A DNA stretch of 64,000 bases from PFL25 sp046260155 (GCA_046260155.1 JBJYXV010000089.1:1-64000), one strand, 5' to 3'; positions 1 through 8,192 are shown, counted from the first letter of the stretch. Numbers and translations: made by a program. The notes: generated by a model from the sequence alone, not told the origin.

Positions 1-105
1 AAGACTCTTCCCCCTGGTCTGTCCGACCCAGGACAGGGCTTCGGTCAGAGTGACATCCACCCTCGTTATGCAATTCCTTGATATTCCCAAGAAATATACA
101 TTTAG

Positions 106-143
106 AAAAAAAAGAGGCTGTCCTCATCTTTTGGGACAGCCTC
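106..143 (-). terminator. Rho-independent terminator of the substrate-binding protein gene
   Basis: A 10-bp perfect stem (GAGGCTGTCC at 114-123 with GGACAGCCTC at 134-143) is followed on the minus strand by eight T (106-113). It lies about 35 nt past the stop of the substrate-binding protein, so that gene is probably transcribed alone and its permease genes are not directly cotranscribed. Confidence 0.85.
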
Positions 144-176
144 TCTTCTAAATCAGGAATTTATTACGTCAAGCGC

Positions 177-2228
177 TTACTGTCCAGCGCAATCGCCGTA
201 ATCAAAATTCTCAACGTTGAACATCTCGCTGTTCTCGGTTGGATCCTGCAGGAAGTTGCACATATCCGGCCGTGTGGCGGATAGTTTGAGGCGCAGGAAC
301 AGTGGTGCAACGGGCAGCTGATCAGAGAAAATCTGCTGGGCTTCTGCATGAGCCTCTTCGTATCCCGGTTGACCGGGGAGAGTTTGCAGCGCTGCGTTGC
401 AGGCGGCATCGTACTCGTCATTGACGAAACCAGGATCATTCTGACCGCCCCAGGCGCTCTGGAAGATGACGTCTTCACCGGTCTGGATGGAGACCATTGA
501 TTCACCACCTGGGCCAGGTGTCTGGGTTGACAGGTACAGGTCACAGGGGGGTGCAACACCAGTCAACCAGGCGAATTCACCCAGGTCGAAGCGGCGTCCG
601 AAGAGCGGGCCTTCTGGACCATCAGCGAACCATTCACCGGCTGGCATCAAATTGATGTTGGCCTGGATACCGCACTGGGCCATCGAGTTCTGGAGAACAG
701 CGGTCACCTGCTGGCGGTAGGATGCAGTGGTGGTCTCGTAGGCTACTTCTAGCAGGGTGCCGTCTGGTACATTGGCTACACCCTGGGCCACGCGCGGCGT
801 GGCCGGATCACCATCATCATCAACCCAACCAACCTCCTCGAGCATAGCCGAACCTGCTTCGGGATCGAAGGGATAGCTTGTTGCATTAGGGTTAAACAGC
901 GGGTGCTGGGGTGGGATGTAGACATCGATCACCTGGGATTGTCCGAACACAACCGTGTCGACAACTGCCTGGCGGTCCATGCACATGATGAAAGCCTGGC
1001 GCATGCGAACATCACTGAAGAAATCTGGGCGGTCGACACCTTGCTGGTAGCCATCGTCGTATGAAATGGGCTGGATACCAAAGTCGACGTGCTCCCAAAC
1101 TGTACCGGTGACGAAGGTGGCATTGATCTGGCCAGAAGCCTGCAGCTCGAGCAGAAGTTCGCTCTGGTCGTCAAGCCCGGAGGTCTGGTCGACGATGTCG
1201 CATTCGCCAGACAGTACAGCAGCAATGTTGGCGTTGGAGTTTTCACCCACAAAGCGGAAGATGACGGTGTCGAAGATCGGCAAGCCTTCATCGGCGCGGA
1301 AGTAAGTGGGGTTCTTCACCAGGGTGATGCTGTCGCCAGCGACCCAGTCCTGGATGATGTAGGGGCCAAAGCCCATCGGCATGCGGCTTGACTCTTCCGC
1401 TTCCAGAAGTTCGGCAGCGGTGTACTGGCCGAGCTGGTGCTCCGGCAGGGGCATCCAACCATTCGTGAAGTAGGTTGAATCTTTGTAGCCTGGTAAACCA
1501 GTCCATACAACGGTCTTGTCATCGGTCGCTTCGTAGGACGCGGTGCGTTCAATTGCATACTTGCTCGAGCTTGAGTCGGGGTCAGCTGCGACGTTGAAGC
1601 TGTATACTGAATCAGAGGCGGTGACTGGTGTGCCATCAGACCAGGTCAAACCATCCACCAATACGAATGTGACTACCATCTGGTCCAATTCGACATCACC
1701 ACCGGTGTACGCGAAGGCATCATCCAAGGTGCCACCCGCAGGGACTAGCATGACCGGAGGATCGGCAGCCGGGTCGAGAACAGCCACGTTGCCATCTGCA
1801 TCAACCACGGTGTCGCCTTCAGAAGCGGTGACGGTATTCAACAGGGCATCACCATCTGCCAGGCTGGGGACCTTTTCCCAGTTAACTGCCTGGTAATCGA
1901 ATGAACGGTTGTTCATTCCGTATCCAGTCGATGAATCGTAGATCATCTCGTGAATGTGGGCAGAAGCCAGCATGTCTGAACCGTAAATCCAGTTGCTGTC
2001 GGGTTCCTGGCCTTCGCAGACTACCAGTGTCTTCGGGCCTTCCGGTTCTGGGGTTGGCGTTACGACCTGTACAACTTCAACCGGCTCGCCCTCGACAATT
2101 TCAGTCACGACGACAGTCTCGACAACGGTTTCTGGTGTGGCTGTGGATGCAGGTGCACAGGCAGCAAGAACCATGCTGGCAACTAACAGGACACCGAAAA
2201 CTATGGCTAACTTTTTGCTACTAAACAT
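177..2228 (-). CDS. ABC transporter substrate-binding lipoprotein (peptide/nickel family 5)
   Basis: This is an extracytoplasmic solute receptor for an oligopeptide-type ABC importer, 683 residues long. The N-terminus MFSSKK plus a hydrophobic stretch ends in a lipobox LAAC (Cys24), followed by a Thr/Glu/Val linker to about residue 60. The SBP_bac_5 fold follows, with typical stretches such as VDGLTWSDGTPVTASD, YSFNVAADPDSS and the late DVRMRQAFIMCMDR segment. I start at ATG 2228 and not at the ATG four codons upstream, because that upstream ATG sits inside GGAGGAG, a good ribosome site for 2228. No permease or ATPase gene is in the window, and a strong terminator follows. The substrate cannot be read from the sequence. 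A well-organised promoter lies about 230 bp upstream. Confidence 0.9.
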   Translation of the reverse strand: MFSSKKLAIVFGVLLVASMVLAACAPASTATPETVVETVVVTEIVEGEPVEVVQVVTPTPEPEGPKTLVVCEGQEPDSNWIYGSDMLASAHIHEMIYDSSTGYGMNNRSFDYQAVNWEKVPSLADGDALLNTVTASEGDTVVDADGNVAVLDPAADPPVMLVPAGGTLDDAFAYTGGDVELDQMVVTFVLVDGLTWSDGTPVTASDSVYSFNVAADPDSSSSKYAIERTASYEATDDKTVVWTGLPGYKDSTYFTNGWMPLPEHQLGQYTAAELLEAEESSRMPMGFGPYIIQDWVAGDSITLVKNPTYFRADEGLPIFDTVIFRFVGENSNANIAAVLSGECDIVDQTSGLDDQSELLLELQASGQINATFVTGTVWEHVDFGIQPISYDDGYQQGVDRPDFFSDVRMRQAFIMCMDRQAVVDTVVFGQSQVIDVYIPPQHPLFNPNATSYPFDPEAGSAMLEEVGWVDDDGDPATPRVAQGVANVPDGTLLEVAYETTTASYRQQVTAVLQNSMAQCGIQANINLMPAGEWFADGPEGPLFGRRFDLGEFAWLTGVAPPCDLYLSTQTPGPGGESMVSIQTGEDVIFQSAWGGQNDPGFVNDEYDAACNAALQTLPGQPGYEEAHAEAQQIFSDQLPVAPLFLRLKLSATRPDMCNFLQDPTENSEMFNVENFDYGDCAGQ

Positions 2229-2318
2229 TTGCTCCTCCATGAATTAGAAGATTTGGATTTGGGTATTTAACGAAAAATTGGCGCGAAAGCGCAGATATTA
2301 AAGGTATTTAGGCCTGGA

Positions 2319-2330
2319 CCTCACCTCCTT
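2319..2330 (-). other. Orphan Shine-Dalgarno-like sequence in the leader
   Basis: The minus strand reads AAGGAGGTGAGG in the roughly 220-nt untranslated leader of the substrate-binding protein. No ATG follows at a usable distance. A GTG overlaps it and would give only eight codons. A short GCGC-TTTC-GCGC hairpin with a weak T run follows (2281-2292, minus). It could be a degenerate leader ORF or an attenuator; I cannot decide. Confidence 0.25.
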
Positions 2331-2436
2331 TTTAATAGGTGGAACTATGTACCAGTGATCTGACAACTGGTTGAAACAACGAGAATTAAAAGGAAAGTTC
2401 ATTAATTATCGATAAGTGGTGTAATAAATCCTGAGG

Positions 2437-2452
2437 ATTGGTTTAAACCAAT
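2437..2452. promoter_or_regulatory. 16-bp perfect palindrome at the predicted transcription start
   Basis: ATTGGTTTAAACCAAT is a perfect 16-bp inverted repeat. It starts five bases downstream of the predicted -10 box of the substrate-binding protein promoter and so covers the expected +1. That is a normal place for a repressor operator. The cognate regulator is not identifiable in the window. Confidence 0.5.
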
Positions 2453-2456
2453 GCCC

Positions 2457-2485
2457 AATATAGCATAAGAGTTGTGATTCGTCAA
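2457..2485 (-). promoter_or_regulatory. Sigma-70 type promoter for the substrate-binding protein
   Basis: On the minus strand, TTGACG (2485-2480) is followed by exactly 17 bp and TATATT (2462-2457). This is the best sigma-70 match that I found in the window. The predicted start near 2450 gives a leader of about 220 nt. Four 11-bp repeats begin four bases upstream of the -35 box, in an activator position. Confidence 0.7.
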
Positions 2486-2489
2486 GAAA

Positions 2490-2533
2490 CCTGCGATTAA
2501 CCTACGAATACCCTACGATTACCCTACGAAAAT
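2490..2533. promoter_or_regulatory. Four tandem 11-bp direct repeats (activator-site array)
   Basis: Four copies occur head to tail with an exact 11-bp period: CCTGCGATTAA, CCTACGAATAC, CCTACGATTAC, CCTACGAAAAT. The CCTACGA core is conserved and the four-base spacers vary. Tandem 11-bp repeats with a conserved heptamer are the usual site design of OmpR/PhoB-type and SARP-type winged-helix activators, such as the Pho box. The array ends four bases from the -35 box. Confidence 0.55.
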
Positions 2534-2540
2534 TAAATAT

Positions 2541-2568
2541 AAAAACACCCGGAGAGGGTGTTCTTTTT
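2541..2568 (-). terminator. Terminator after the sigma-factor operon
   Basis: Stem AACACCC (2544-2550) / GGGTGTT (2556-2562) with loop GGAGA is followed by a T run on the minus strand (2545-2541). It ends the maf-to-ORF75 series. A shorter T run on the plus side could make it bidirectional. Confidence 0.7.
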
Positions 2569-2585
2569 CCTAGCAGTTCCAAAAA

Positions 2586-2813
2586 TCAGGTAACAAACCT
2601 GGCAAGGGAAAGACGTCGGTCAACGCAGTAAACCATCGCCCAGGAGAATAATTCACCTGCAGGCGAGGTTGAAAATCTGGGAGTTGGGTTACTTCCTTGC
2701 TTCCGGTTCGCAGTTGCAGAGATAAGCAGCCGGGATCTTCCAGCAACCGGCAATGGTTGATCCTTGGCCCAGCTCTGTAAAGTATGTTTTAACTCGAAAT
2801 CCAGTTGATCCAT
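2586..2813 (-). CDS. Small protein coupled to an ECF sigma factor (possible anti-sigma remnant)
   Basis: This 75-residue ORF begins two bases after the sigma-factor stop (TAA-CA-ATG), so it is probably translationally coupled. Anti-sigma factors normally occupy this position. The N-terminus (MDQLDFELKHTLQSWAK) is helical and charged, as in the cytoplasmic head of such proteins. There is no CxxC zinc site and no clear transmembrane helix; the C-terminal LFSWAMVYCVD is only weakly hydrophobic. It may be a minimal cytoplasmic anti-sigma factor or the shortened remnant of one. Assignment rests on position only. Confidence 0.5.
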   Translation of the reverse strand: MDQLDFELKHTLQSWAKDQPLPVAGRSRLLISATANRKQGSNPTPRFSTSPAGELFSWAMVYCVDRRLSLARFVT

Positions 2814-2815
2814 TG

Positions 2816-3484
2816 TTATGTAAACTCGTATTGAATCTCTCGGTTTGAAGTGCCTTCCTGGCCCAAGTGATTCTTTAATGCATTGCGACCATAGTGTAAT
2901 CTTGATTTGACAGTTCCCTCGGGAATATCCAATATCTCCGAGATTTCATGCAGGGAAAGGTCATTGATATAGTACATTACAACGACCACTCTTTGAGGCA
3001 GTGAGAGACTGGCGATGGCACTCTGTATCCTTCTCGATTCGTCATCCTGTTCAGAGATATACTGCGGGGAGAAATTTATTCCGGATGACAACCATTCTGC
3101 GATGTCTTCCAAGGGTTGGGTCCAGCGGTGATGGCGTTTCACCCAGGTGTATGCCTGGTTGGCAGTAACCCGGTATAACCAGGGTTCTAATGGACGATCC
3201 GGATCAACACGCTTGGCAAACCGGTGAAGCCGCAAAAACACATCTTGCAGCAGGTCAGCAGCGGCTTCGGGATCATTGCAAATAGCCAGGGCAGTACGGT
3301 ACACGAGGTGCCTATGACGATCATAGATCATCCCGAGCGCATCGAGACTTCCAGCCTGAATCTCGAGAATTAAATCGTGGTCGCTAAGATTAGCTGCTGT
3401 GTTGGTCATGACCATATGCTTATCTGTACTACTAATATGCGCCATAAAAAGTTCACGAGGAGGCTCTCCAAGATCTGGATGCAC
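2816..3484 (-). CDS. RNA polymerase ECF sigma factor
   Basis: This is a sigma-70 family ECF factor of up to 222 residues. Region 2 is visible as LGMIYDRHRHLVYRTALAI, then PEAAADLLQDVFLRLHRFA and PWLYRVTANQAYTWVKRH. Region 4 is LSLPQRVVVVMYYINDLSLHEISEILDIPEGTVKSRLHYGRNAL, with the helix-turn-helix at its end. The first start is a GTG at 3484; ATG at 3445 or the later MVMTNTAAN are alternatives, because homology begins only after them. A TATAAT at 3500-3495 would put transcription only about 4 nt before 3484. It follows rsgA by 37 bp and is coupled to a 75-residue ORF. The regulon is unknown. Confidence 0.88.
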   Translation of the reverse strand: MHPDLGEPPRELFMAHISSTDKHMVMTNTAANLSDHDLILEIQAGSLDALGMIYDRHRHLVYRTALAICNDPEAAADLLQDVFLRLHRFAKRVDPDRPLEPWLYRVTANQAYTWVKRHHRWTQPLEDIAEWLSSGINFSPQYISEQDDESRRIQSAIASLSLPQRVVVVMYYINDLSLHEISEILDIPEGTVKSRLHYGRNALKNHLGQEGTSNREIQYEFT

Positions 3485-3521
3485 CTGTAATTACATTATA
3501 ACGTATAAAAAGCGACGGGAT

Positions 3522-4439
3522 TTATTGATCTTTGAAACGCAATCTTAAGTATGAATCGTACCTTTGGGGGTGGATTTCTCCGAGCTCTACAGCTTGCCTG
3601 ACGGCACATCCGGGTTCGTGGACATGTGTGCAATTACTGAACTGGCAGTCCGCCACCAATGAACTGATGTCTGGAAAATATCCATCCAGTTCCTCGGGCT
3701 CGATGTCCCATAATGCGAGTGCCTTCAAGCCAGGTGTGTCTGCTACGTAGCCACCATCCATGAGGGGAAATAATTCCGAGGAAACAGTGGTATGTTTTCC
3801 CTTTCCCGTGGTTTCACTGACTTTTTGGATTTCTAAACCCAATCCGGGTTGGATCGCGTTGAGTAAGCTGGATTTGCCGGTTCCGGAAGGCCCAGCAAGG
3901 GCAGAGATTTTTCCAACCAGGATGCTTCTGAGCTGATTGAGACCTTTCCCTTCCACCACGGAGGAGTAGATCAATGGATAACCGATATCAGCGTAATGGT
4001 CGAACAACTGCCTGGCAACAGGCTTTGGTACAAGATCGATTTTATTGGCAAGGATCACCGCGGGAACGGATTGCTGTTCTGCAATAATCAGGAACCGGTC
4101 CAGCATTCTCAAGCGTGGTTCAGGCTCGGCACAGGCAAAAACCAAAACGATCTGGTCTGGGTTCGCGATTATGATCTGCTCATATTCCCCTCGCGGCAGG
4201 GGTGCCATACGGGAGATCATACGCTGGCGGGGCTCGATACTATCGATTACTCCTTCACCAGCCGCGATCTGATTGACTTTAACTTTGTCGCCAATGGCCG
4301 CCAGATCTCCTTCGCGGCTACCTTGCTTTAACCGACCTCGCAATCGACACACCAGAATGCCCTGCTCGGTTTGCACATGAAAAAACCCGGATTGTGAGCG
4401 AATCACGAGACCAGGTAGTAACTCTTTGGTTGAAGGCAG
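3522..4439 (-). CDS. rsgA: Ribosome small-subunit-dependent GTPase A
   Basis: RsgA is a circularly permuted GTPase that checks 30S subunit maturation. An OB-fold comes first (GFFHVQTEQGILVCRLRGRL). The G motifs follow in permuted order: NKID (G4), GPSGTGKSSLLN (G1), TTVSSE (G2) and DTPG (G3). The C-terminal zinc knuckle reads CQFSNCTHVHEPGC. The first conventional start is GTG 4406, which lacks a ribosome site. An AAGGAGG at 4451-4445 sits five bases before an in-frame CTG (4439-4437). Starting there adds 11 residues (x-PSTKELLPGLV) and restores the usual GLVI lead-in of the family. I use CTG, with 4406 as the alternative. The ribosome site lies just past the penicillin-binding protein stop, so the two genes are probably cotranscribed. 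Confidence 0.9.
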   Translation of the reverse strand: MPSTKELLPGLVIRSQSGFFHVQTEQGILVCRLRGRLKQGSREGDLAAIGDKVKVNQIAAGEGVIDSIEPRQRMISRMAPLPRGEYEQIIIANPDQIVLVFACAEPEPRLRMLDRFLIIAEQQSVPAVILANKIDLVPKPVARQLFDHYADIGYPLIYSSVVEGKGLNQLRSILVGKISALAGPSGTGKSSLLNAIQPGLGLEIQKVSETTGKGKHTTVSSELFPLMDGGYVADTPGLKALALWDIEPEELDGYFPDISSLVADCQFSNCTHVHEPGCAVRQAVELGEIHPQRYDSYLRLRFKDQ

Positions 4440-4458
4440 GTAAACCTCCTTAATGCAA

Positions 4459-6660
4459 TTATGGTTCCGGTGTTTCGGTTACTTCAGGGGTAGGAGTTTT
4501 CCAGACCCCAGGTAATATTTCCCAAGGGAATGGATCGCGTTTTTCGAAGAAATACTGCTGCAGGATACCTTTAACGATTGGGGCAGCAACCTCTGAACCC
4601 TCACCAGCGTTTTCAAGAACAACTACGACAGCGACATCTGGTTTTCCTTCGCGGTCAGCGAGCGTATAGGCAGCAAACCAGGCATGGGAGTCACGGGGTG
4701 GATCCTGGGCAGTCCCAGTTTTTCCAGCCAGCGGGATCGGGAAGTTTGAAAAAACCCGGTGGGCGGTTCCGCGGGGATTTTCCACAACGCTGACCATTGC
4801 ATCCTGGATGGCGGTCAAAGTATCTTGAGTGATGGGCAGCGTGCCTCTGATCTCGGGTTCAAAGGTGAGACTGGCTTCACCATCTGGTGGCTGGATGCTT
4901 TCAATTACCTGTGGGCGATATAGGGTTCCGCCATTTCCGATTGCAGCGATGAAATCGGCAACCTGCAATGGTGTGACCTGCAGTGCGCCCTGTCCTGTGG
5001 AAAGGTTGGTCGCATCTAATGGGCTTTCTTGATCTGGCACCTGGCCATCTTCCTCTGCCACCTGGTCAATCCCGGTGGCTGCACCCAAACCAAATCCCCG
5101 TGCCATTTCAGGAACAGCGTCAACCAGGCCTTCCTGGTAAAGATCATTTCCAATATGATAGAAATAGGGATTGCAGGAACGCATCAACCCTTCAGACAGG
5201 GTCAGGTCTCCACTGGGAGGCAGCTCCTTCTCGTAAGTCCAATCATATAAAGTCACTCCAGGTAGTTCAGTGAAGGTGGAACCACATGTATAAACCGTAT
5301 CAGGTGTATATAAACCACTTTCCAGGGCGGCAGCCATCGTGATGATTTTAAACACGGAACCCAATGGGTACTGGCCTTGAGTAGCCCGGTTGAGCAGGGG
5401 GGTTTCATCGGGGTCGAACAAATCTCCCAGAGCATAGCCGCTGTTCAGGTTGGCAGGTTCAAATAAATTTGGGTCGAATCCAGGCGAGGATGCCATGGCA
5501 AGCACACGCCCGGTATCCAATTCCATGACTACAGCTGCCCCACGGTAGCCATCGATGGCTTTCTGGACACCCAACTGTAAATCTTTATCGAGGGTAGTAT
5601 AGATAGCCTGGGAAGGTTGTGGGGAAGTTTCTGCCAACTTGGTGACTGTTAATCCATCAGGATCGACTACATATAACGCGCCGCCTCGCACACCTGACAG
5701 GTATGCCTCACCCCACCTTTCGAGTCCGGCTTGCCCAACTCGCTCGTCCTGCCGGTACCCCAAGCGCCGGTATTCTTCAACTTCTTCAGCGGGAATGGCA
5801 CTCACATAACCAATTACATGGGGAGCAATGCCACCGTCAAAGTAATATCGCGAGCGGAAGGGTCTCATTACGAGGCCAGAGAGACCGGATAACACACCCT
5901 CTCGTTGGCTGACTGCGTCTGCCGAAACTGCCATTAAGGGAAGATACCAATCCGCCCCCGGGGGAAAATCTTCATACTTCTCGGCAATCGTATCCGGGTA
6001 AATTCCTGTCAGCCGGTAGAGCTCGCTAAGCAAGGTATTTTCTTGGTCTGGATCGATCTGATCGGGGAAGAGACCTAATGCAGTGGCATCTGCCTGGGCA
6101 ACGAGAGCCTGTCCCTGTTCGTCGTAAATATTCGCTCGCGAAGGGATCAAGTAATCCATCCTCAAAGTATTTCCGCCGCTCAATTCCGGCAAGATCAATC
6201 CTTCATCCCATTGCACGCGCCATTCACCATCTTCAAGGTTCAGATTCATCATCGTGTCGCGCTGGATCTCTCCAACTAGGACGCTGTCCATAGTCACTTG
6301 GTAAGAAGCTTGGGCGCTGCGGGTTTGAGTCAGCGCGGATAATATTTTTGTGTCCAGCGATCGGAGCGCAGATTCAGCAGCAACCTCACGGTAGATCTGC
6401 TCAAATTGTTCTTCAGTAATGGCATCCTTGCTGAGGTTGGTCAACATGCCATACATCTGAGCGTAATCCTCATTTTCCCAGGCGGTGAGGTATTGGTGTA
6501 CTGCCTCGTTCACATCAGGTGCCTGGGTGGTATTGACCCCTGGCTGGGATAGTGTCGGGGGAACCGCCACTGTTGGTGTACTCGGGGTTTGTGCCCCGTT
6601 ACAAGCTGCCAGGGTTAAGGTAAGCACACTCAGGATCAGAATTAAAGAATATTTCATCAT
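4459..6660 (-). CDS. Class B penicillin-binding protein, lipoprotein with NTF2-like N-domain
   Basis: This is a D,D-transpeptidase that cross-links peptidoglycan outside the membrane; 733 residues from ATG 6660 (6657 is also possible). The N-terminus MMKYSLILILSVLTLTLAAC is a lipoprotein signal (Cys20). An NTF2-like (MecA N-terminal type) domain follows at about 40-170 (VHQYLTAWENEDYAQMYG), then the PBP dimerisation domain and the transpeptidase. Catalytic motifs are complete: SVFK at Ser435, SCN at Ser495 and KTGT at Lys647. The frame stays open for 69 more codons upstream, but those overlap maf and lack a signal, so I exclude them. The tail is Pro/Thr-rich. The NTF2-like domain resembles PBP2a/PBP3-type enzymes; whether it lowers beta-lactam affinity cannot be judged. 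Confidence 0.9.
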   Translation of the reverse strand: MMKYSLILILSVLTLTLAACNGAQTPSTPTVAVPPTLSQPGVNTTQAPDVNEAVHQYLTAWENEDYAQMYGMLTNLSKDAITEEQFEQIYREVAAESALRSLDTKILSALTQTRSAQASYQVTMDSVLVGEIQRDTMMNLNLEDGEWRVQWDEGLILPELSGGNTLRMDYLIPSRANIYDEQGQALVAQADATALGLFPDQIDPDQENTLLSELYRLTGIYPDTIAEKYEDFPPGADWYLPLMAVSADAVSQREGVLSGLSGLVMRPFRSRYYFDGGIAPHVIGYVSAIPAEEVEEYRRLGYRQDERVGQAGLERWGEAYLSGVRGGALYVVDPDGLTVTKLAETSPQPSQAIYTTLDKDLQLGVQKAIDGYRGAAVVMELDTGRVLAMASSPGFDPNLFEPANLNSGYALGDLFDPDETPLLNRATQGQYPLGSVFKIITMAAALESGLYTPDTVYTCGSTFTELPGVTLYDWTYEKELPPSGDLTLSEGLMRSCNPYFYHIGNDLYQEGLVDAVPEMARGFGLGAATGIDQVAEEDGQVPDQESPLDATNLSTGQGALQVTPLQVADFIAAIGNGGTLYRPQVIESIQPPDGEASLTFEPEIRGTLPITQDTLTAIQDAMVSVVENPRGTAHRVFSNFPIPLAGKTGTAQDPPRDSHAWFAAYTLADREGKPDVAVVVVLENAGEGSEVAAPIVKGILQQYFFEKRDPFPWEILPGVWKTPTPEVTETPEP

Positions 6661-6797
6661 TTTCAAATCAGAATCAGCATAGATCGCCATCATCGGGTGC
6701 AAAAACAATGCCGATTCTACCTTAGTTCCGGAGGGTGGCGATTCTCGAATTTGATCTCTAATAGATTTATCATCTTCTCCAGAGGGGGCTATCCAAA

Positions 6798-7454
6798 TTA
6801 CTCTCGAATATCTAATGCTGTGATTCTTTCTATGAGGCGGCAATTGTAGCTTTGGCCTGACCGGCAACCCTGAATAGGACCTTTATCATAAGGGATGCCC
6901 ACGCGTTCCAATAATTTTGCCAGGTGGCATAAAGGCAATCCGACGACATTTGCGTAGCAGCCTGAAATTTGCGCGACAGGTTTAAAATCGGTGTTCTGGA
7001 TCGCGTATGCTCCAGCCTTGTCCATTGGATCTCCGCTGGCAACATAGGTTCGGATTTCATCCTTCGTATAATTACGCATCAAGACCTGGGTGATACATAA
7101 TTCGGTGTAGGTTTCTTCTCGCAGTATATCTCGCACAGCGATTCCAGAGAGGACGCTGTGAGTACGGGCACATAATTGTTCCAGCATATTGATGGCTTGT
7201 TCCCGGTTAGCTGGTTTCCCGAGGATTTGTTTTCCATCCACAACAGCAGTATCTGCGGCAATGACCACCCTCCTTCCTGGGGTTAAGGGAGGAATGGATT
7301 TTGATTTGGTGATGGCTAATCGCAGCACATAATCTTGAGGTGATTCACCATGTATAAGGGTTTCATCAGCTTCAGAGGTTTGGACCTGGAATTGTAAACC
7401 GAGGATGGAAAGTAATGCTTGGCGGCGCGGAGAACCAGAAGCTAAAACCAGCAT
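6798..7454 (-). CDS. maf: Maf family nucleoside triphosphate pyrophosphatase
   Basis: Maf proteins hydrolyse non-canonical or modified nucleoside triphosphates to monophosphates and are linked to septum control. The 218-residue protein shows the N-terminal signature LVLASGSPRRQALLSILG, the central VVIAADTAVVDGKQILGKP with the catalytic Asp, and YAIQ followed by the GCYANVVGLPL stretch. Its length suits the family. The start ATG 7454 has no ribosome site. A TAAAAT box lies exactly six bases upstream (7466-7461), which suggests a leaderless transcript. The downstream penicillin-binding protein is 137 bp away and is probably in the same operon. Confidence 0.92.
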   Translation of the reverse strand: MLVLASGSPRRQALLSILGLQFQVQTSEADETLIHGESPQDYVLRLAITKSKSIPPLTPGRRVVIAADTAVVDGKQILGKPANREQAINMLEQLCARTHSVLSGIAVRDILREETYTELCITQVLMRNYTKDEIRTYVASGDPMDKAGAYAIQNTDFKPVAQISGCYANVVGLPLCHLAKLLERVGIPYDKGPIQGCRSGQSYNCRLIERITALDIRE

Positions 7455-7564
7455 GTACCAATTTTAACATAGGCTGGAATTCACATGGATTGGTGTAACT
7501 TTCATCAAAAAGTCTGGTATCTTTGAGAAACGGGATTTCACTGGACAGAAGAAAGGAGAGCATT

Positions 7565-8140
7565 GTGCAGGAGTTAAAGGAGCGCATTAAGCGGGAAGGG
7601 AAGAACTTGGGAGATGGGATTCTCAAAGTGGACGGCTTCATTAACCACCAGGTTGATCCAGGATTAATGGATGCCTGTGGAAAGGAATTTGCGCGGCGTT
7701 TCAGCCAGATTGGAGCAACTAAAATATTGACTGCGGAGATATCCGGGATTGCGCCTGCCATTACAACTGGATTTCATTTGGGATTACCGGTTGTGTATGC
7801 CCGCAAGACAAAACCGATCACCATGCCAGATCAGGTTTTCCTGACGCTGACCCCTTCGCATACAAAGGGCCGCACCGTCGAATTGATCATATCGCCCGAA
7901 TTCCTGGCGGTAGGTGAAAGGATATTGATTATTGATGATTTCCTGGCATCTGGTGCAACCATACTTGGCTTGGTGCGTCTGGCTCAGACCGCGGGTGCCA
8001 GCGTTGTTGCAATTGGAGCCTTGATTGAAAAGAATTTCGAGGGTGGGCGAGATGCACTTGCTCATCTTGGCGTTCCGGTTGAATCCCTGGCGGTCGTCTC
8101 GGCAATGGAAGGAGAAAATATCCTATTTGCCGATGATTGA
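7565..8140 (+). CDS. xpt: Xanthine phosphoribosyltransferase
   Basis: This enzyme salvages xanthine to XMP with PRPP. The protein has 191 residues from GTG 7565, close to the usual 190-195. I choose GTG because AAAGGAGA at 7552-7559 is an ideal ribosome site and VQELKERIKREG matches how the family starts; a TTG 14 codons earlier is also open. Diagnostic segments are ILKVDGFINHQVDPGLM near the N-terminus and the PRPP loop ERILIIDDFLASGAT. guaA follows in the same direction, about 50 bp away, so XMP made here can be converted to GMP by its neighbour. I see no purine riboswitch upstream. Confidence 0.92.
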   Translation: MQELKERIKREGKNLGDGILKVDGFINHQVDPGLMDACGKEFARRFSQIGATKILTAEISGIAPAITTGFHLGLPVVYARKTKPITMPDQVFLTLTPSHTKGRTVELIISPEFLAVGERILIIDDFLASGATILGLVRLAQTAGASVVAIGALIEKNFEGGRDALAHLGVPVESLAVVSAMEGENILFADD

Positions 8141-8192
8141 AGATCACGGAGCAATGCAAATACCTCCCTGAGAGGATTCTCAAAAGGTGATC

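Noticed and set aside
1..60. Minus-strand open frame from a GTG at 60 to the window edge
   Set aside because: Only 20 codons are visible and the GTG overlaps the only possible ribosome site. It could be the start of a downstream gene, but nothing supports it.
6661..6867. 69-codon upstream extension of the penicillin-binding protein
   Set aside because: It overlaps maf, has no ribosome site and would bury the lipoprotein signal. Starting at 6660 gives a normal lipoprotein.
7455..7564. Purine riboswitch upstream of xpt
   Set aside because: The leader is short and I see neither the conserved loop sequences nor a terminator. xpt also has a plain strong ribosome site.
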